DNA of 8,980 bases from CAZUGA01 sp964619885 (GTDB lineage: Bacteria > Pseudomonadota > Gammaproteobacteria > Methylococcales > UBA1147), in contig CAZUGA010000074.1 of the NCBI GenBank assembly GCA_964619885.1, forward strand, positions 1 through 8,980, given 5' to 3'. Of the stretch, positions 1 through 7,025 are shown one piece after another. The notes beneath the pieces are model-generated. The model made no database searches. It saw nothing but the letters and a program-made list of their open reading frames with translations, and was not told the origin of the DNA. Within the stretch, counting starts at the first letter, position 1, and every line of letters starts with the position of its first letter. Position numbers and translations under genes: made by a program.

Positions 1-80
1 TTCTTTTTCAGTGCTTTAGACCCTTTGTCCGGGGTTGAAGTCACGGATTCAGGTAAAATAAATTGAATCGCTGTCCGCAT
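1..80 (-). CDS. possible partial leftward gene, unknown product
   Basis: A minus-strand frame is open from base 278 to the left edge, about 92 codons without a stop, which is long for noncoding DNA of this composition. The only ATG in it is at 80 and gives a protein starting MRTAIQFILPESV. A GTG at 182 with a GAG-type ribosome site about five bases upstream is an alternative start. A weak promoter-like pair (TTAGAA, 17 bases, TAAAAT, with the -10 at 136-141) would serve the ATG start. There is no clear ribosome site before the ATG, and I recognise no family. It could be the N-terminus of a gene continuing outside the window, a decayed gene, or chance. The first 66 bases are also open on the plus strand, so the strand is not settled. 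Confidence 0.28.
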   Translation of the reverse strand, partial: MRTAIQFILPESVTSTPDKGSKALKK

Positions 81-153
81 GGTTTGGGAAGGGATTTTTG
101 TGAAGACTGTAATAAGATTCGTACATGGAGCCGTTATTTTATTACCTTTATTT

Positions 154-168
154 TGACTTTCTAAGTCA
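154..168. repeat. short inverted repeat TGACTT-tct-AAGTCA
   Basis: Six-base perfect arms flank a three-base centre. It sits just upstream (in the leftward sense) of the promoter-like TAAAAT at 136-141 and overlaps the proposed -35. It could be an operator or chance. Confidence 0.3.
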
Positions 169-202
169 CCACTTACTACCACGCAATCTCGAATGACATT
201 GC

Positions 203-218
203 TTGTATTGTAATACAA
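203..218. repeat. palindrome TTGTATT-gt-AATACAA
   Basis: Seven-base perfect arms flank a two-base centre, a geometry typical of dimeric repressor sites. It is too tight for an RNA hairpin loop, so a DNA operator is the more sensible reading if it is functional. No regulator gene is in the window. Confidence 0.35.
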
Positions 219-298
219 AATACTACACGGGAACTGCAATCCTATAACCAACAACGCGCAGTGAACCCCTGTAAACAGTCAATATTTACCGATTGGAA

Positions 299-313
299 TG
301 CGATCGAATCGCA
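299..313 (-). repeat. short hairpin downstream of the STAND gene
   Basis: TGCGAT-tcg-ATCGCA on the minus strand has six-base arms and a three-base loop, 57 bases past the STAND stop codon. No T-run follows it, so it is at most a weak transcript-end hairpin. Confidence 0.3.
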
Positions 314-369
314 AAGATTCATGGGCAGGCATCTTTCTAGACGCAATAGATATTGAGTATCACCACGAG

Positions 370-2895
370 CTAGTCGGCTTCTACCTCGGCAAGACCCTGG
401 ATGAATTGCTTAACTAATTCTGCGACTTCGGGATTAACACCGCTAAGTTCATTTGTCTCTCCAGACATTACAAGCGTAATTGCCTGCGCAATGGGTTCCC
501 AGGATTCAATGTCCGCCAATTCATCCAAGATTTCCATCAAATTGGCCCCTTGCCCGCAATTGACGATTTCTTGAAATAATATAATGCAGGCTCGCCGGGA
601 AATCTTATCATCTGTCTGACTACCTTCCTGGATAAAACGCCGCACATAAGGTTCGGCTTCTATCCAATGACCACCCTTGACCAACAATGTGGCCTGAGTA
701 TGGATACTATAAAGATTATCAGGCACCAACTCGATAGCCCGTTCAGACAGCATGATTGCATCATCTATGTGCTTTCGGTGTTGGTATAGAAACCAGGCTA
801 GATTGTTGTACCCGCGCGGATTATCAGGTTCAAGTTCAATCACTTTCCGATAGGCTATTTCAGCTTCCCCAAAACGCTTGAGATGATGCTTGAGTAAATA
901 CGCCAGCTGATTCCATGCGGCAGTATAATTTGGATCGAGGTCTATTGCTTTCCGATAAGCTTGCTCCGCTTCGGTATATCGCTTTAAGTAATATTGCAAT
1001 AGATTACCCAGACTGTTCCACAATACCGCAACATTTGGATCAGAATCTAAACCCGCGCGAAATATTTCTTCTATTCGCTCAATTTGCGAACTCGACGGAC
1101 ATTCGCCCAAATCGACCCATGCCGCCCAGCTAAGAGCCGCCAATACCGGATCTTGCCAATGCTCAGCCGCCATTTCCGCCCCTTCGGTGTCGGCAAACGA
1201 AGACATCTCGCCAGATGCAATCGATTTGTACAAGACCACAGCGTGGTGACCCAACAGATGCCGCCACCGTTTAAGCTCCTGCATAAGCGTTTTATCCAAC
1301 TCGCTCCATTTTTCTGCGCTAAAACCCGCCGATTCATCAGCGATCCCGGCTTTTGCCTCTTCACTCAGGGTTGGTGAGCCCATCAGGGCTTCGCAAAAAG
1401 ACTGCGCCATAATCGACGTATTCGCGAGTGCCGTTTCTATGGTTTTCTCTATCCCATTTAAACGCTGCAAGCGCTCTATCTTCGACTTTAATACGCCATC
1501 GTTCGGTTTCCAATAAAACATCTGATGGAGCGCCTGTGGATTCCAATCCTCATCGACTAATTCTTGCAACACCGAATATTCCACTGCCGCGCACAACGGC
1601 CCATCCTTCAGTACCCGGGTTAACGCCACGATATATTCGATTTCCTGCTTATTCAATGACGGCATTTGTATATGATCGCGAGCTCTAATCTCAAGCGCTT
1701 CAACACTAAAAAATTCACCCAAAAAATACGCCAACCAGGCCGGCCCCCGCCGAGTAGGTTGGGCGGTATACATCAAGTACCAAATATTGAACAAGCGCTC
1801 GTTAATCTCAAAAAGAGGGTTGTCCGTTTCATTGCAATTAGTTGTGCGCTGGACCATAGATTGCTCTTCCAAAAGCACCAGGTCGTTCTCAATTGCAGGT
1901 AAAGGGAGATTTACCCTGTCCGCAATCGCGCTTTGAGCCACCGGCTGCCAATTTAACGCGATAATATCCACTAGTTTCTGACAGGTTAAACTGAGTTTTT
2001 CCATGCGCGCTAAATAGACCGGCGCGATCGCATCAAGCATTTGTTCTGCTTTGTAACGAATATCGCCGTCTACACCATCCTCGATAAAGCGGAGAAGAAG
2101 CAAGACGGTACGGGAGTTCCCTGCAGATAAGCGATACAACATTTTGGCCGCTTCAGGATTTTGACTAACAAACCCATCGACGCGTTGGGTATTTTCAGAC
2201 TGGGCAAGATTTGACAATGCAGCGCGAATATCCGATTCCTGCATACAGCTAAATTCGATTACATTGAATAATTCGTAAAACTCGGCGTCATCGCCGAATA
2301 CACGCCATGCTTCCGGTAAACAGGTCGCGACAACCAAAATGTCAGCCTGATTTTGTAACGCAACGAACAGTTCTATGTATATTTCTTCGCTACGCTGCAA
2401 CAACGCATCAAGATTGTCGATCCCCAGTAACAATTTTTTCCTTCTGCACCGGATCTCGTGCAACAACAAACCCAGCGCCGCCTCAGGATCATCTGCAGCC
2501 AAACCGTCAATCTTACTTTCCAATGATTGGATTTCAACCGCGTCAACTACACTGTCGAGGTTTTGCACAAATAGACGAAGACACTTCGTCCAAAAATCAG
2601 CGCTGCTAACCACATTAAAATGTGCAAAATGCAACGATAATGGCATCCATTGCCTGTATAGTTCCGCCTTATTAACTACCGCGTACTCAAGACGTCGTAG
2701 GAATGTAGTTTTACCAATACCCGGAATTCCCAATAGCAATTTGTGCTGGGGACAATATCCGGGTTCGTCGCTAGCCAAATCTGAAAGCAAACGCGACAGT
2801 AGATTTTCATGCGCGAAAAAGTCCCCGCAGGAATCTTCCGCAGTCGTCAAAGGAATGGAATACAGTAACGAACGTCTAGGGTCGATCGAATTCAT
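370..2895 (-). CDS. STAND/AAA-family NTPase with winged helix and C-terminal TPRs
   Basis: This is an 841-residue soluble protein with no signal peptide or membrane span. It is predicted to bind and hydrolyse NTP as a signal-transduction switch. The P-loop is GIPGIGKTT (residues 56-64), the Walker B strand is LLLGIDNLD (155-163), and a sensor-1-like VVATCLPEA follows (188-196). A GNSR motif at 259-262 resembles the GNPR motif of AAA/STAND ATPases. A winged-helix region covers about 300-350. The middle (about 380-610) is helical and unassigned. Three TPR units lie at about 620-727; the first two (AEQAYRKAIDLDP, AEIAYRKVIELEP) use 36-residue rather than 34-residue periods. The ATG is the first possible ATG after the in-frame TAA at 2946. 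It has no ribosome site of its own but overlaps the stop of a short leader ORF. It lies 143 bases after the permease, so it may be co-transcribed or separate. The ligand and output are unknown. Confidence 0.85.
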   Translation of the reverse strand: MNSIDPRRSLLYSIPLTTAEDSCGDFFAHENLLSRLLSDLASDEPGYCPQHKLLLGIPGIGKTTFLRRLEYAVVNKAELYRQWMPLSLHFAHFNVVSSADFWTKCLRLFVQNLDSVVDAVEIQSLESKIDGLAADDPEAALGLLLHEIRCRRKKLLLGIDNLDALLQRSEEIYIELFVALQNQADILVVATCLPEAWRVFGDDAEFYELFNVIEFSCMQESDIRAALSNLAQSENTQRVDGFVSQNPEAAKMLYRLSAGNSRTVLLLLRFIEDGVDGDIRYKAEQMLDAIAPVYLARMEKLSLTCQKLVDIIALNWQPVAQSAIADRVNLPLPAIENDLVLLEEQSMVQRTTNCNETDNPLFEINERLFNIWYLMYTAQPTRRGPAWLAYFLGEFFSVEALEIRARDHIQMPSLNKQEIEYIVALTRVLKDGPLCAAVEYSVLQELVDEDWNPQALHQMFYWKPNDGVLKSKIERLQRLNGIEKTIETALANTSIMAQSFCEALMGSPTLSEEAKAGIADESAGFSAEKWSELDKTLMQELKRWRHLLGHHAVVLYKSIASGEMSSFADTEGAEMAAEHWQDPVLAALSWAAWVDLGECPSSSQIERIEEIFRAGLDSDPNVAVLWNSLGNLLQYYLKRYTEAEQAYRKAIDLDPNYTAAWNQLAYLLKHHLKRFGEAEIAYRKVIELEPDNPRGYNNLAWFLYQHRKHIDDAIMLSERAIELVPDNLYSIHTQATLLVKGGHWIEAEPYVRRFIQEGSQTDDKISRRACIILFQEIVNCGQGANLMEILDELADIESWEPIAQAITLVMSGETNELSGVNPEVAELVKQFIQGLAEVEAD

Positions 2896-2921
2896 TGCAT
2901 ATTCGATGTCATTCAGCTCCC
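2892..2921 (-). promoter_or_regulatory. leader mini-ORF coupled to the STAND start
   Basis: GGGAG at 2921-2917 stands four bases before an ATG at 2912. That ATG opens a six-codon ORF (MTSNMQ). Its TGA stop at 2894-2892 overlaps the STAND ATG (2895-2893) in an ATGA arrangement. The best Shine-Dalgarno in the area therefore serves the mini-ORF, and the STAND gene has none at the usual distance. I infer that ribosomes finishing the leader re-initiate on the STAND gene. Alternatively, the STAND gene may simply start without a Shine-Dalgarno. Confidence 0.4.
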
Positions 2922-3013
2922 AAAATACTTGGAAGCTGTCTGGTTAAAATTGATATTGGCTGCCCGATGCGACTATCTAAGACCGCCCTACTATGAAAAC
3001 GTCCAGCACATCG

Positions 3014-3038
3014 CCCACCAATTCTGCAAATTTGTGGG
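3014..3038 (-). repeat. hairpin abutting the permease stop codon
   Basis: On the minus strand CCCACAAATT and AATTGGTGGG flank a TGCAG loop. They form five G-C-rich pairs, one A/G mismatch and four A-T pairs. The stem begins directly after the TGA at 3041-3039. No T-tract follows at once (TTTT comes about 15 bases later), so it is not a textbook terminator. It may block 3' exonucleases or partially end transcription between the four-gene core and the STAND gene. Confidence 0.55.
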
Positions 3039-4238
3039 TCAACGCTCTTTTAATCCTTCCGCGGGTTCAATACGTGCGGCGCGAAATCCCGACAAGCACG
3101 CTGCGATTGTCGCGGCCAAACAAGTAAACAACAAAGATACTACAAAGTGTATCGGTAATAGATGGCATATTTGCTGACCTGGGGCCAACTCTAAGGCCAT
3201 CATCTTATTGATCGCAACTGAAGTCAGATTGTATAGAATAACCGCCAAGATCCAACCAAAAACCGCGGTAATAATACTTTGCACCATCGGAAAAATAATA
3301 ATTTCGCCGGTGGAAAAACCGACCAAGCGCAGTATCGAGAGTTCTCGCCGTTTACGATCAACGTTGGCCCACATACTCGCACCCAACGACAGCGAGAAAC
3401 CCGCTGCCCCTATAAACGCGATCGCCCAGTACACGGCCGATAAGTTCCGATCCAAACGCTGGACGGTTTCAATATCCTGGGCGCGGGTTTTGACCCCTAC
3501 GTCTTGCTGATTCAACCATTCTTTCAAAATCAACACATCATAGATCGTTCGCCCAAATAAGCGAAATCCGGCGTAGTATCCTGGCTCGGTGACTTCACTC
3601 CCCGCCCATTCCAACTCTGGAACCCCATGGCCGTCGAGAAAATTTTCCAGTGCTTCCAATAAACTCAGGGAACTAAACGCCCCATCTCTCGCGAAGGCTG
3701 TAGCCGGTGCTATTGCTTGTATCGTCAACTGAATGTGAACCCGCTCATTACGGCCTTTATAACGTCGAGCGATACTGCCATCAACTACGTCACCTGGCTT
3801 TACTGCAAGTTTACGCGCCGCAGATTTTGACAGAATAATCCGGTTAAATCCCGATGGTATATCAGCGATACTTGATAATAATGGGTCACCAGATTTAGTC
3901 GGAATAAGTTCGACATTCTGAATTCTTGGGGATGTTTTGCTTTTTAGCTGAATGCTTCCCGCGATAATCCGGGTACGCGGTATAACAAATTCAATGTCAG
4001 AACGAGCTTCGAGTTTGTCGAACCATTGTTGGTCATACTGGCCACTGTTGATTGGACGCAGCTCGCGATTCCGCGGGTCGTTTACAAGCTCATCAATCAT
4101 GTTGCCGACAATGCCGAACTTTAAACCAAAAAGAATCAAGATCGGACCCAATACGGCCGCCAAAGCCAATACAAAACAACTGGATATTTGCCATTCAAAG
4201 AAGTAGTCCTGTGCGGCTAGTTTCGAAATTTTAAGCAT
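3039..4238 (-). CDS. FtsX/LolE-type ABC transporter permease (TagS-like)
   Basis: This 399-residue inner-membrane subunit partners the ATPase encoded just upstream. It has the MacB/LolC-E/FtsX layout: a membrane span at about 17-45, a periplasmic domain of about 220 residues (46-265), then three spans at about 266-290, 312-340 and 363-384. The cytoplasmic loop between spans 2 and 3 carries the RKRRELSILRLVGFSTGEI coupling segment. The C-terminus ends AARIEPAEGLKER, typical of FtsX-like permeases. Such proteins usually do mechanical work on periplasmic partners or lipoproteins rather than form a channel. The start follows a GAG-containing ribosome site (AGCGAGAAAC) and lies 17 bases past the ATPase stop. 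I see one permease, so a homodimer is likely. The neighbouring PpkA-like protein makes TagS the closest functional analogue; LolC/E or MacB-like is the conservative call. Confidence 0.85.
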   Translation of the reverse strand: MLKISKLAAQDYFFEWQISSCFVLALAAVLGPILILFGLKFGIVGNMIDELVNDPRNRELRPINSGQYDQQWFDKLEARSDIEFVIPRTRIIAGSIQLKSKTSPRIQNVELIPTKSGDPLLSSIADIPSGFNRIILSKSAARKLAVKPGDVVDGSIARRYKGRNERVHIQLTIQAIAPATAFARDGAFSSLSLLEALENFLDGHGVPELEWAGSEVTEPGYYAGFRLFGRTIYDVLILKEWLNQQDVGVKTRAQDIETVQRLDRNLSAVYWAIAFIGAAGFSLSLGASMWANVDRKRRELSILRLVGFSTGEIIIFPMVQSIITAVFGWILAVILYNLTSVAINKMMALELAPGQQICHLLPIHFVVSLLFTCLAATIAACLSGFRAARIEPAEGLKER

Positions 4239-4255
4239 AAATGTTTCTCGCTCAA

Positions 4256-5029
4256 TTATCCGCTGACAATCGACTCAGTGATATCGCCCAAGTGCTGGGT
4301 TTGATGCTTAAGCGACTTGAATCCAAAGGACTTGAGGTGCTCCCACGCATGGCTCGCAATGATTAGGGTTATGCCCATTTCATCGACCAAGCTGATAAAC
4401 AAATTCATTGTGGTTTTCGCAGCGTAGGGATCCAAAGAGGCGGTTGGTTCATCGGCGATTACGACCGCAGGTTTGTGCGCTAACGCTCTGGCAATCGCCA
4501 CGCGCTGCCTTTCTCCAATCGACAGGGAATTTGGAAATTTATTAAAATGCCGTTCAATTTTCAAATGCCGCCCCAATTCGGTAACGGTTCCGTCATCCGG
4601 TAATCCAAGCACATTCCGGGAAAGACCGATGTTATCCTTTATATTGAGGTAGGGCAGTAAACCACCGGTTTGCATCACATAGCCAATATACTGTTTACGC
4701 AACGCCGTTAAATAATTAATGCGTCCCTTTCGCCATTGCATTCCGATATCGACCAGCTCCGATTTGTTCGATTCGGCAGTCATGACGGGACAAAAACGAA
4801 AGCGCGTACTACTACTCGGCCGCGACAATAACGCAAGCATGTCCAACAACGTAGACTTGCCCGATCCGCTATCGCCAATTAGTGCAATCTTTTCACCTTG
4901 GAAAATCTGCAATTTCGGAATCGACAAACGAAACGCAACCCCCTCGGATTCCCGATTTTTTTTCGCCTCCCGCAAATCGAATAATATAGAAGGCTTCTCA
5001 AACGGATTAAGTTGTTGATCCTGCCGCAT
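4256..5029 (-). CDS. ABC transporter ATP-binding protein (LolD/MacB/TagT-like)
   Basis: This 257-residue cytoplasmic nucleotide-binding subunit pairs with the FtsX-type permease. The motifs are complete: Walker A GDSGSGKST (52-60), Q-loop MQTGGLLPYL (Gln120), signature LSIGERQR (169-176), Walker B VVIADEP with catalytic Glu194, D-loop SLD (198-200) and switch His227 in ASH. The signature departs from LSGGQ, with Ile for the second Gly and Glu for Gln. The stretch from Walker A to the Q-loop is about 60 residues, somewhat longer than I recall for LolD or MacB. It starts 12 bases after the vWA gene stop without an obvious ribosome site, which suggests translational coupling. Given the PpkA-like neighbour, I favour the TagT-like subgroup over genuine lipoprotein export, but motifs alone cannot separate these. 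Confidence 0.88.
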   Translation of the reverse strand: MRQDQQLNPFEKPSILFDLREAKKNRESEGVAFRLSIPKLQIFQGEKIALIGDSGSGKSTLLDMLALLSRPSSSTRFRFCPVMTAESNKSELVDIGMQWRKGRINYLTALRKQYIGYVMQTGGLLPYLNIKDNIGLSRNVLGLPDDGTVTELGRHLKIERHFNKFPNSLSIGERQRVAIARALAHKPAVVIADEPTASLDPYAAKTTMNLFISLVDEMGITLIIASHAWEHLKSFGFKSLKHQTQHLGDITESIVSG

Positions 5030-5041
5030 ATATTTTAATCG

Positions 5042-7021
5042 CTATGGCAGCATATCCAACGGAATGGGGTACACCGCATTTCCGTCGATCGAACCGCCGT
5101 CCAAACTAATCCATAAATCAGTGTGATCATGCAACGCGCGATAGTACGATACCTTTTCTTCCAGACCTTGCAAGAACCGGATTTGCCGCTCACTGCTCCA
5201 ACTCTGCCAATCGTCCAGAGCCAAGTTCATAACTTCGCCCGTATACGGCAAATCTTCGATATACTCGCGCAAAAACCCCATATCCGCCAAACTGTTGCTT
5301 GTTCCGGTCGTTGTCGCGGTAGTCATACCCAGCTGTTCCGGATCTCTCGCCGTGGTCGCGGCAATACTCTTCAATTCGTCAATAAAATTCTGCGGTGAGA
5401 TCAATCCCTGCTCTGCGGTATCCAAAACCTGATTCAACACGCCGTGGAGGTCGGACAGCTGATCCCGCGTTAACAATACACAAACATCCAAGGTTTTAGT
5501 TTCAGGATTGCGAAAATCCTTATCCAAAAGCCACGCGTTAAACGCGTCCGGAGCAGCTTCATCGTAAGTCTCCTGTAAATATTGAAGTCTCAACGCGTAG
5601 CCCAATTTTTCGACCTTATTTCGCAACTTCATAAAACGTTGGTTTTTAACAGTTTTTACGCTATCCGCGGGACTTTTTCTAAAACTCCCTGCCTGCTGGA
5701 TTTGAACCGCAATCTGCTCCGCCAATCCGTCTACCACGGCACCAAATTCGCGCAAACTACCCGCCGGTACGCCGTAATACAAACTGCCTATCTTCGGATA
5801 ATACGACAATTGGCGATATTGTTTGGCGGCATATTCATGGTTGGCGTGCTTAACCGGAGTAAGCAGATGCAATACAAATATCGCCACATTTTTTTCCAAC
5901 GCTAATTTGTTCAGCTCGACCGCATCCAAACCAGTACCAGACAGCGGGTCGTCTCCATCACGCGCCCCGGCATCGGTAATCAATATGATGTATCGAGCTT
6001 CGTGAGGTGACCAATCCATGCCGTCCAGTGTTTGTTGTACGCCCGCGTAACTATCTTCGAAAAATCCTTTGGTCGTTCTTCTAGCTGCGCGCAGATTTTT
6101 GACACCGCGCATAAAGGTCGCGCCATCAGCACCATCCTTCAATGTCACAAAACGACGGGTCAGATATTTAATTCCCGGAGACACAGAGGGATTATCTCTA
6201 AAGGCCACTAATCCAAAATTGATATGTCCCAAAAATTCATCACGTTGCAATCTATCGAAAATTTTCCTAACCGCCCGTCGTGTCCGGTTGATGTAGGGTT
6301 GCATCGACAATGTCGAATCAATAGTAAACGCGATACCCGCTGAATAGGTATTCTTAGGCACGGTATTGATAATCCGCTTATCCACGTCCATCGAGTCATT
6401 GAACGGTACACTGGATACCTTCAACAGCTTGGCGGGACTGCCATTCAGATATAAATCCTCGTAACCGTGGATAGGCAATAAATAGAAGTTTTTCCGGATG
6501 TTGATGCCAGTTGCAGGTTGGATTGCAATGACCGGTGAATCTTTGATTTTTTCATCCTTTAATGCAGCATCATATAGCTTTTCATAACGCGGTAAATCAT
6601 AGTTTTCAACCAATGTTTTAATCGAATCTTTCTTGTCGAAAAGCAAAACTCGATCGTGGTTAATTGGTTTCCTGAAGGTCAAAGTTAATCCCTGATTCCA
6701 TTCCAGGGTTTTTTCGGTCTTGATCCAGCCGACGCGGTTGCCATTTCGGTCGAATCCTATTTGTAACCATTCAACTCCATTTCGATCTTTAACACGATCG
6801 TACACATAACCGATGGAGAATGGCCGAAGATTGATTGAATCTCTGTGCGACAATTTCTCGTGCGGATAAAGCTTCGCGCTTGGTAACGAGAGTATCCGTT
6901 GGTAAAGATTCTTTTTATTCGGGATCAATAATGGTTTGTCGTCTTCAGCTAAAACTATATTGCAGCTAAACACCAAAGACAGCACACCCAGGCATACCGC
7001 CATCCGACTTAAAGTACTCAT
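5042..7021 (-). CDS. exported SH3-like/vWA protein resembling the periplasmic part of PpkA
   Basis: The protein has 659 residues and a Sec signal peptide (h-region about 7-24, likely cut after VLA25). Cys20 in VFSC makes a weak lipobox an alternative. An SH3-like region covers about 50-105 (WLQIGF, VGWI), followed by the segment WNQGLTLTFRKP (108-119). The vWA domain covers about 226-440, with a MIDAS-type DSTLS (235-239, Thr where Ser is usual) and ILITDAGARDGDD (346-358). A helical C-terminal region follows and ends YPIPLDMLP. These features match, from memory, the periplasmic half of the type VI secretion kinase PpkA, but kinase domain and transmembrane anchor are both absent. Metal-dependent protein binding in the periplasm is the likely role. 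The gene starts four bases after the ExeA-like stop (TAACAAAATG), so translation is probably coupled. What it binds is unknown; the ABC permease periplasmic domain is an obvious candidate. Confidence 0.82.
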   Translation of the reverse strand: MSTLSRMAVCLGVLSLVFSCNIVLAEDDKPLLIPNKKNLYQRILSLPSAKLYPHEKLSHRDSINLRPFSIGYVYDRVKDRNGVEWLQIGFDRNGNRVGWIKTEKTLEWNQGLTLTFRKPINHDRVLLFDKKDSIKTLVENYDLPRYEKLYDAALKDEKIKDSPVIAIQPATGINIRKNFYLLPIHGYEDLYLNGSPAKLLKVSSVPFNDSMDVDKRIINTVPKNTYSAGIAFTIDSTLSMQPYINRTRRAVRKIFDRLQRDEFLGHINFGLVAFRDNPSVSPGIKYLTRRFVTLKDGADGATFMRGVKNLRAARRTTKGFFEDSYAGVQQTLDGMDWSPHEARYIILITDAGARDGDDPLSGTGLDAVELNKLALEKNVAIFVLHLLTPVKHANHEYAAKQYRQLSYYPKIGSLYYGVPAGSLREFGAVVDGLAEQIAVQIQQAGSFRKSPADSVKTVKNQRFMKLRNKVEKLGYALRLQYLQETYDEAAPDAFNAWLLDKDFRNPETKTLDVCVLLTRDQLSDLHGVLNQVLDTAEQGLISPQNFIDELKSIAATTARDPEQLGMTTATTTGTSNSLADMGFLREYIEDLPYTGEVMNLALDDWQSWSSERQIRFLQGLEEKVSYYRALHDHTDLWISLDGGSIDGNAVYPIPLDMLP

Positions 7022-7025
7022 TTTG

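Larger units (their letters stand above)
81..369. other. non-genic stretch downstream of the STAND gene
   Basis: No convincing gene lies between the possible leftward ATG at 80 and the stop codon of the STAND gene at 370. The stretch is AT-rich and contains three short perfect inverted repeats (154-168, 203-218, 299-313). None is followed by a T-tract on the minus strand, so I see no canonical intrinsic terminator for the cluster. No tRNA or CRISPR-like structure is visible. Confidence 0.6.

Noticed and set aside
1..66. Plus-strand partial gene ending at a TGA at 64-66 (…GVEVTDSGKIN)
   Set aside because: Only 21 codons are visible, which is easily chance, and the opposite strand has a much longer open frame. 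It remains possible.
715..1026. DNA-level tandem repeat in the STAND gene
   Set aside because: The periodicity comes from the encoded TPR units. Nucleotide identity between units is only partial, so it is a protein repeat and not a DNA repeat element.
2375..2947. 190-codon plus-strand open frame opposite the STAND N-terminus
   Set aside because: It lies antisense to the conserved P-loop region, and its translation is Ser/Asn-rich with no motif or ribosome site. It is a shadow of the real gene.
2947..3013. Dedicated promoter for the STAND gene in the spacer
   Set aside because: The best pair (GACGTT, 18 bases, TAGATA) is a poor consensus match, so it is not listed as a feature.
5582..5905. 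107-codon plus-strand open frame inside the vWA gene
   Set aside because: It is antisense to well-supported vWA coding sequence and has no recognisable domain.
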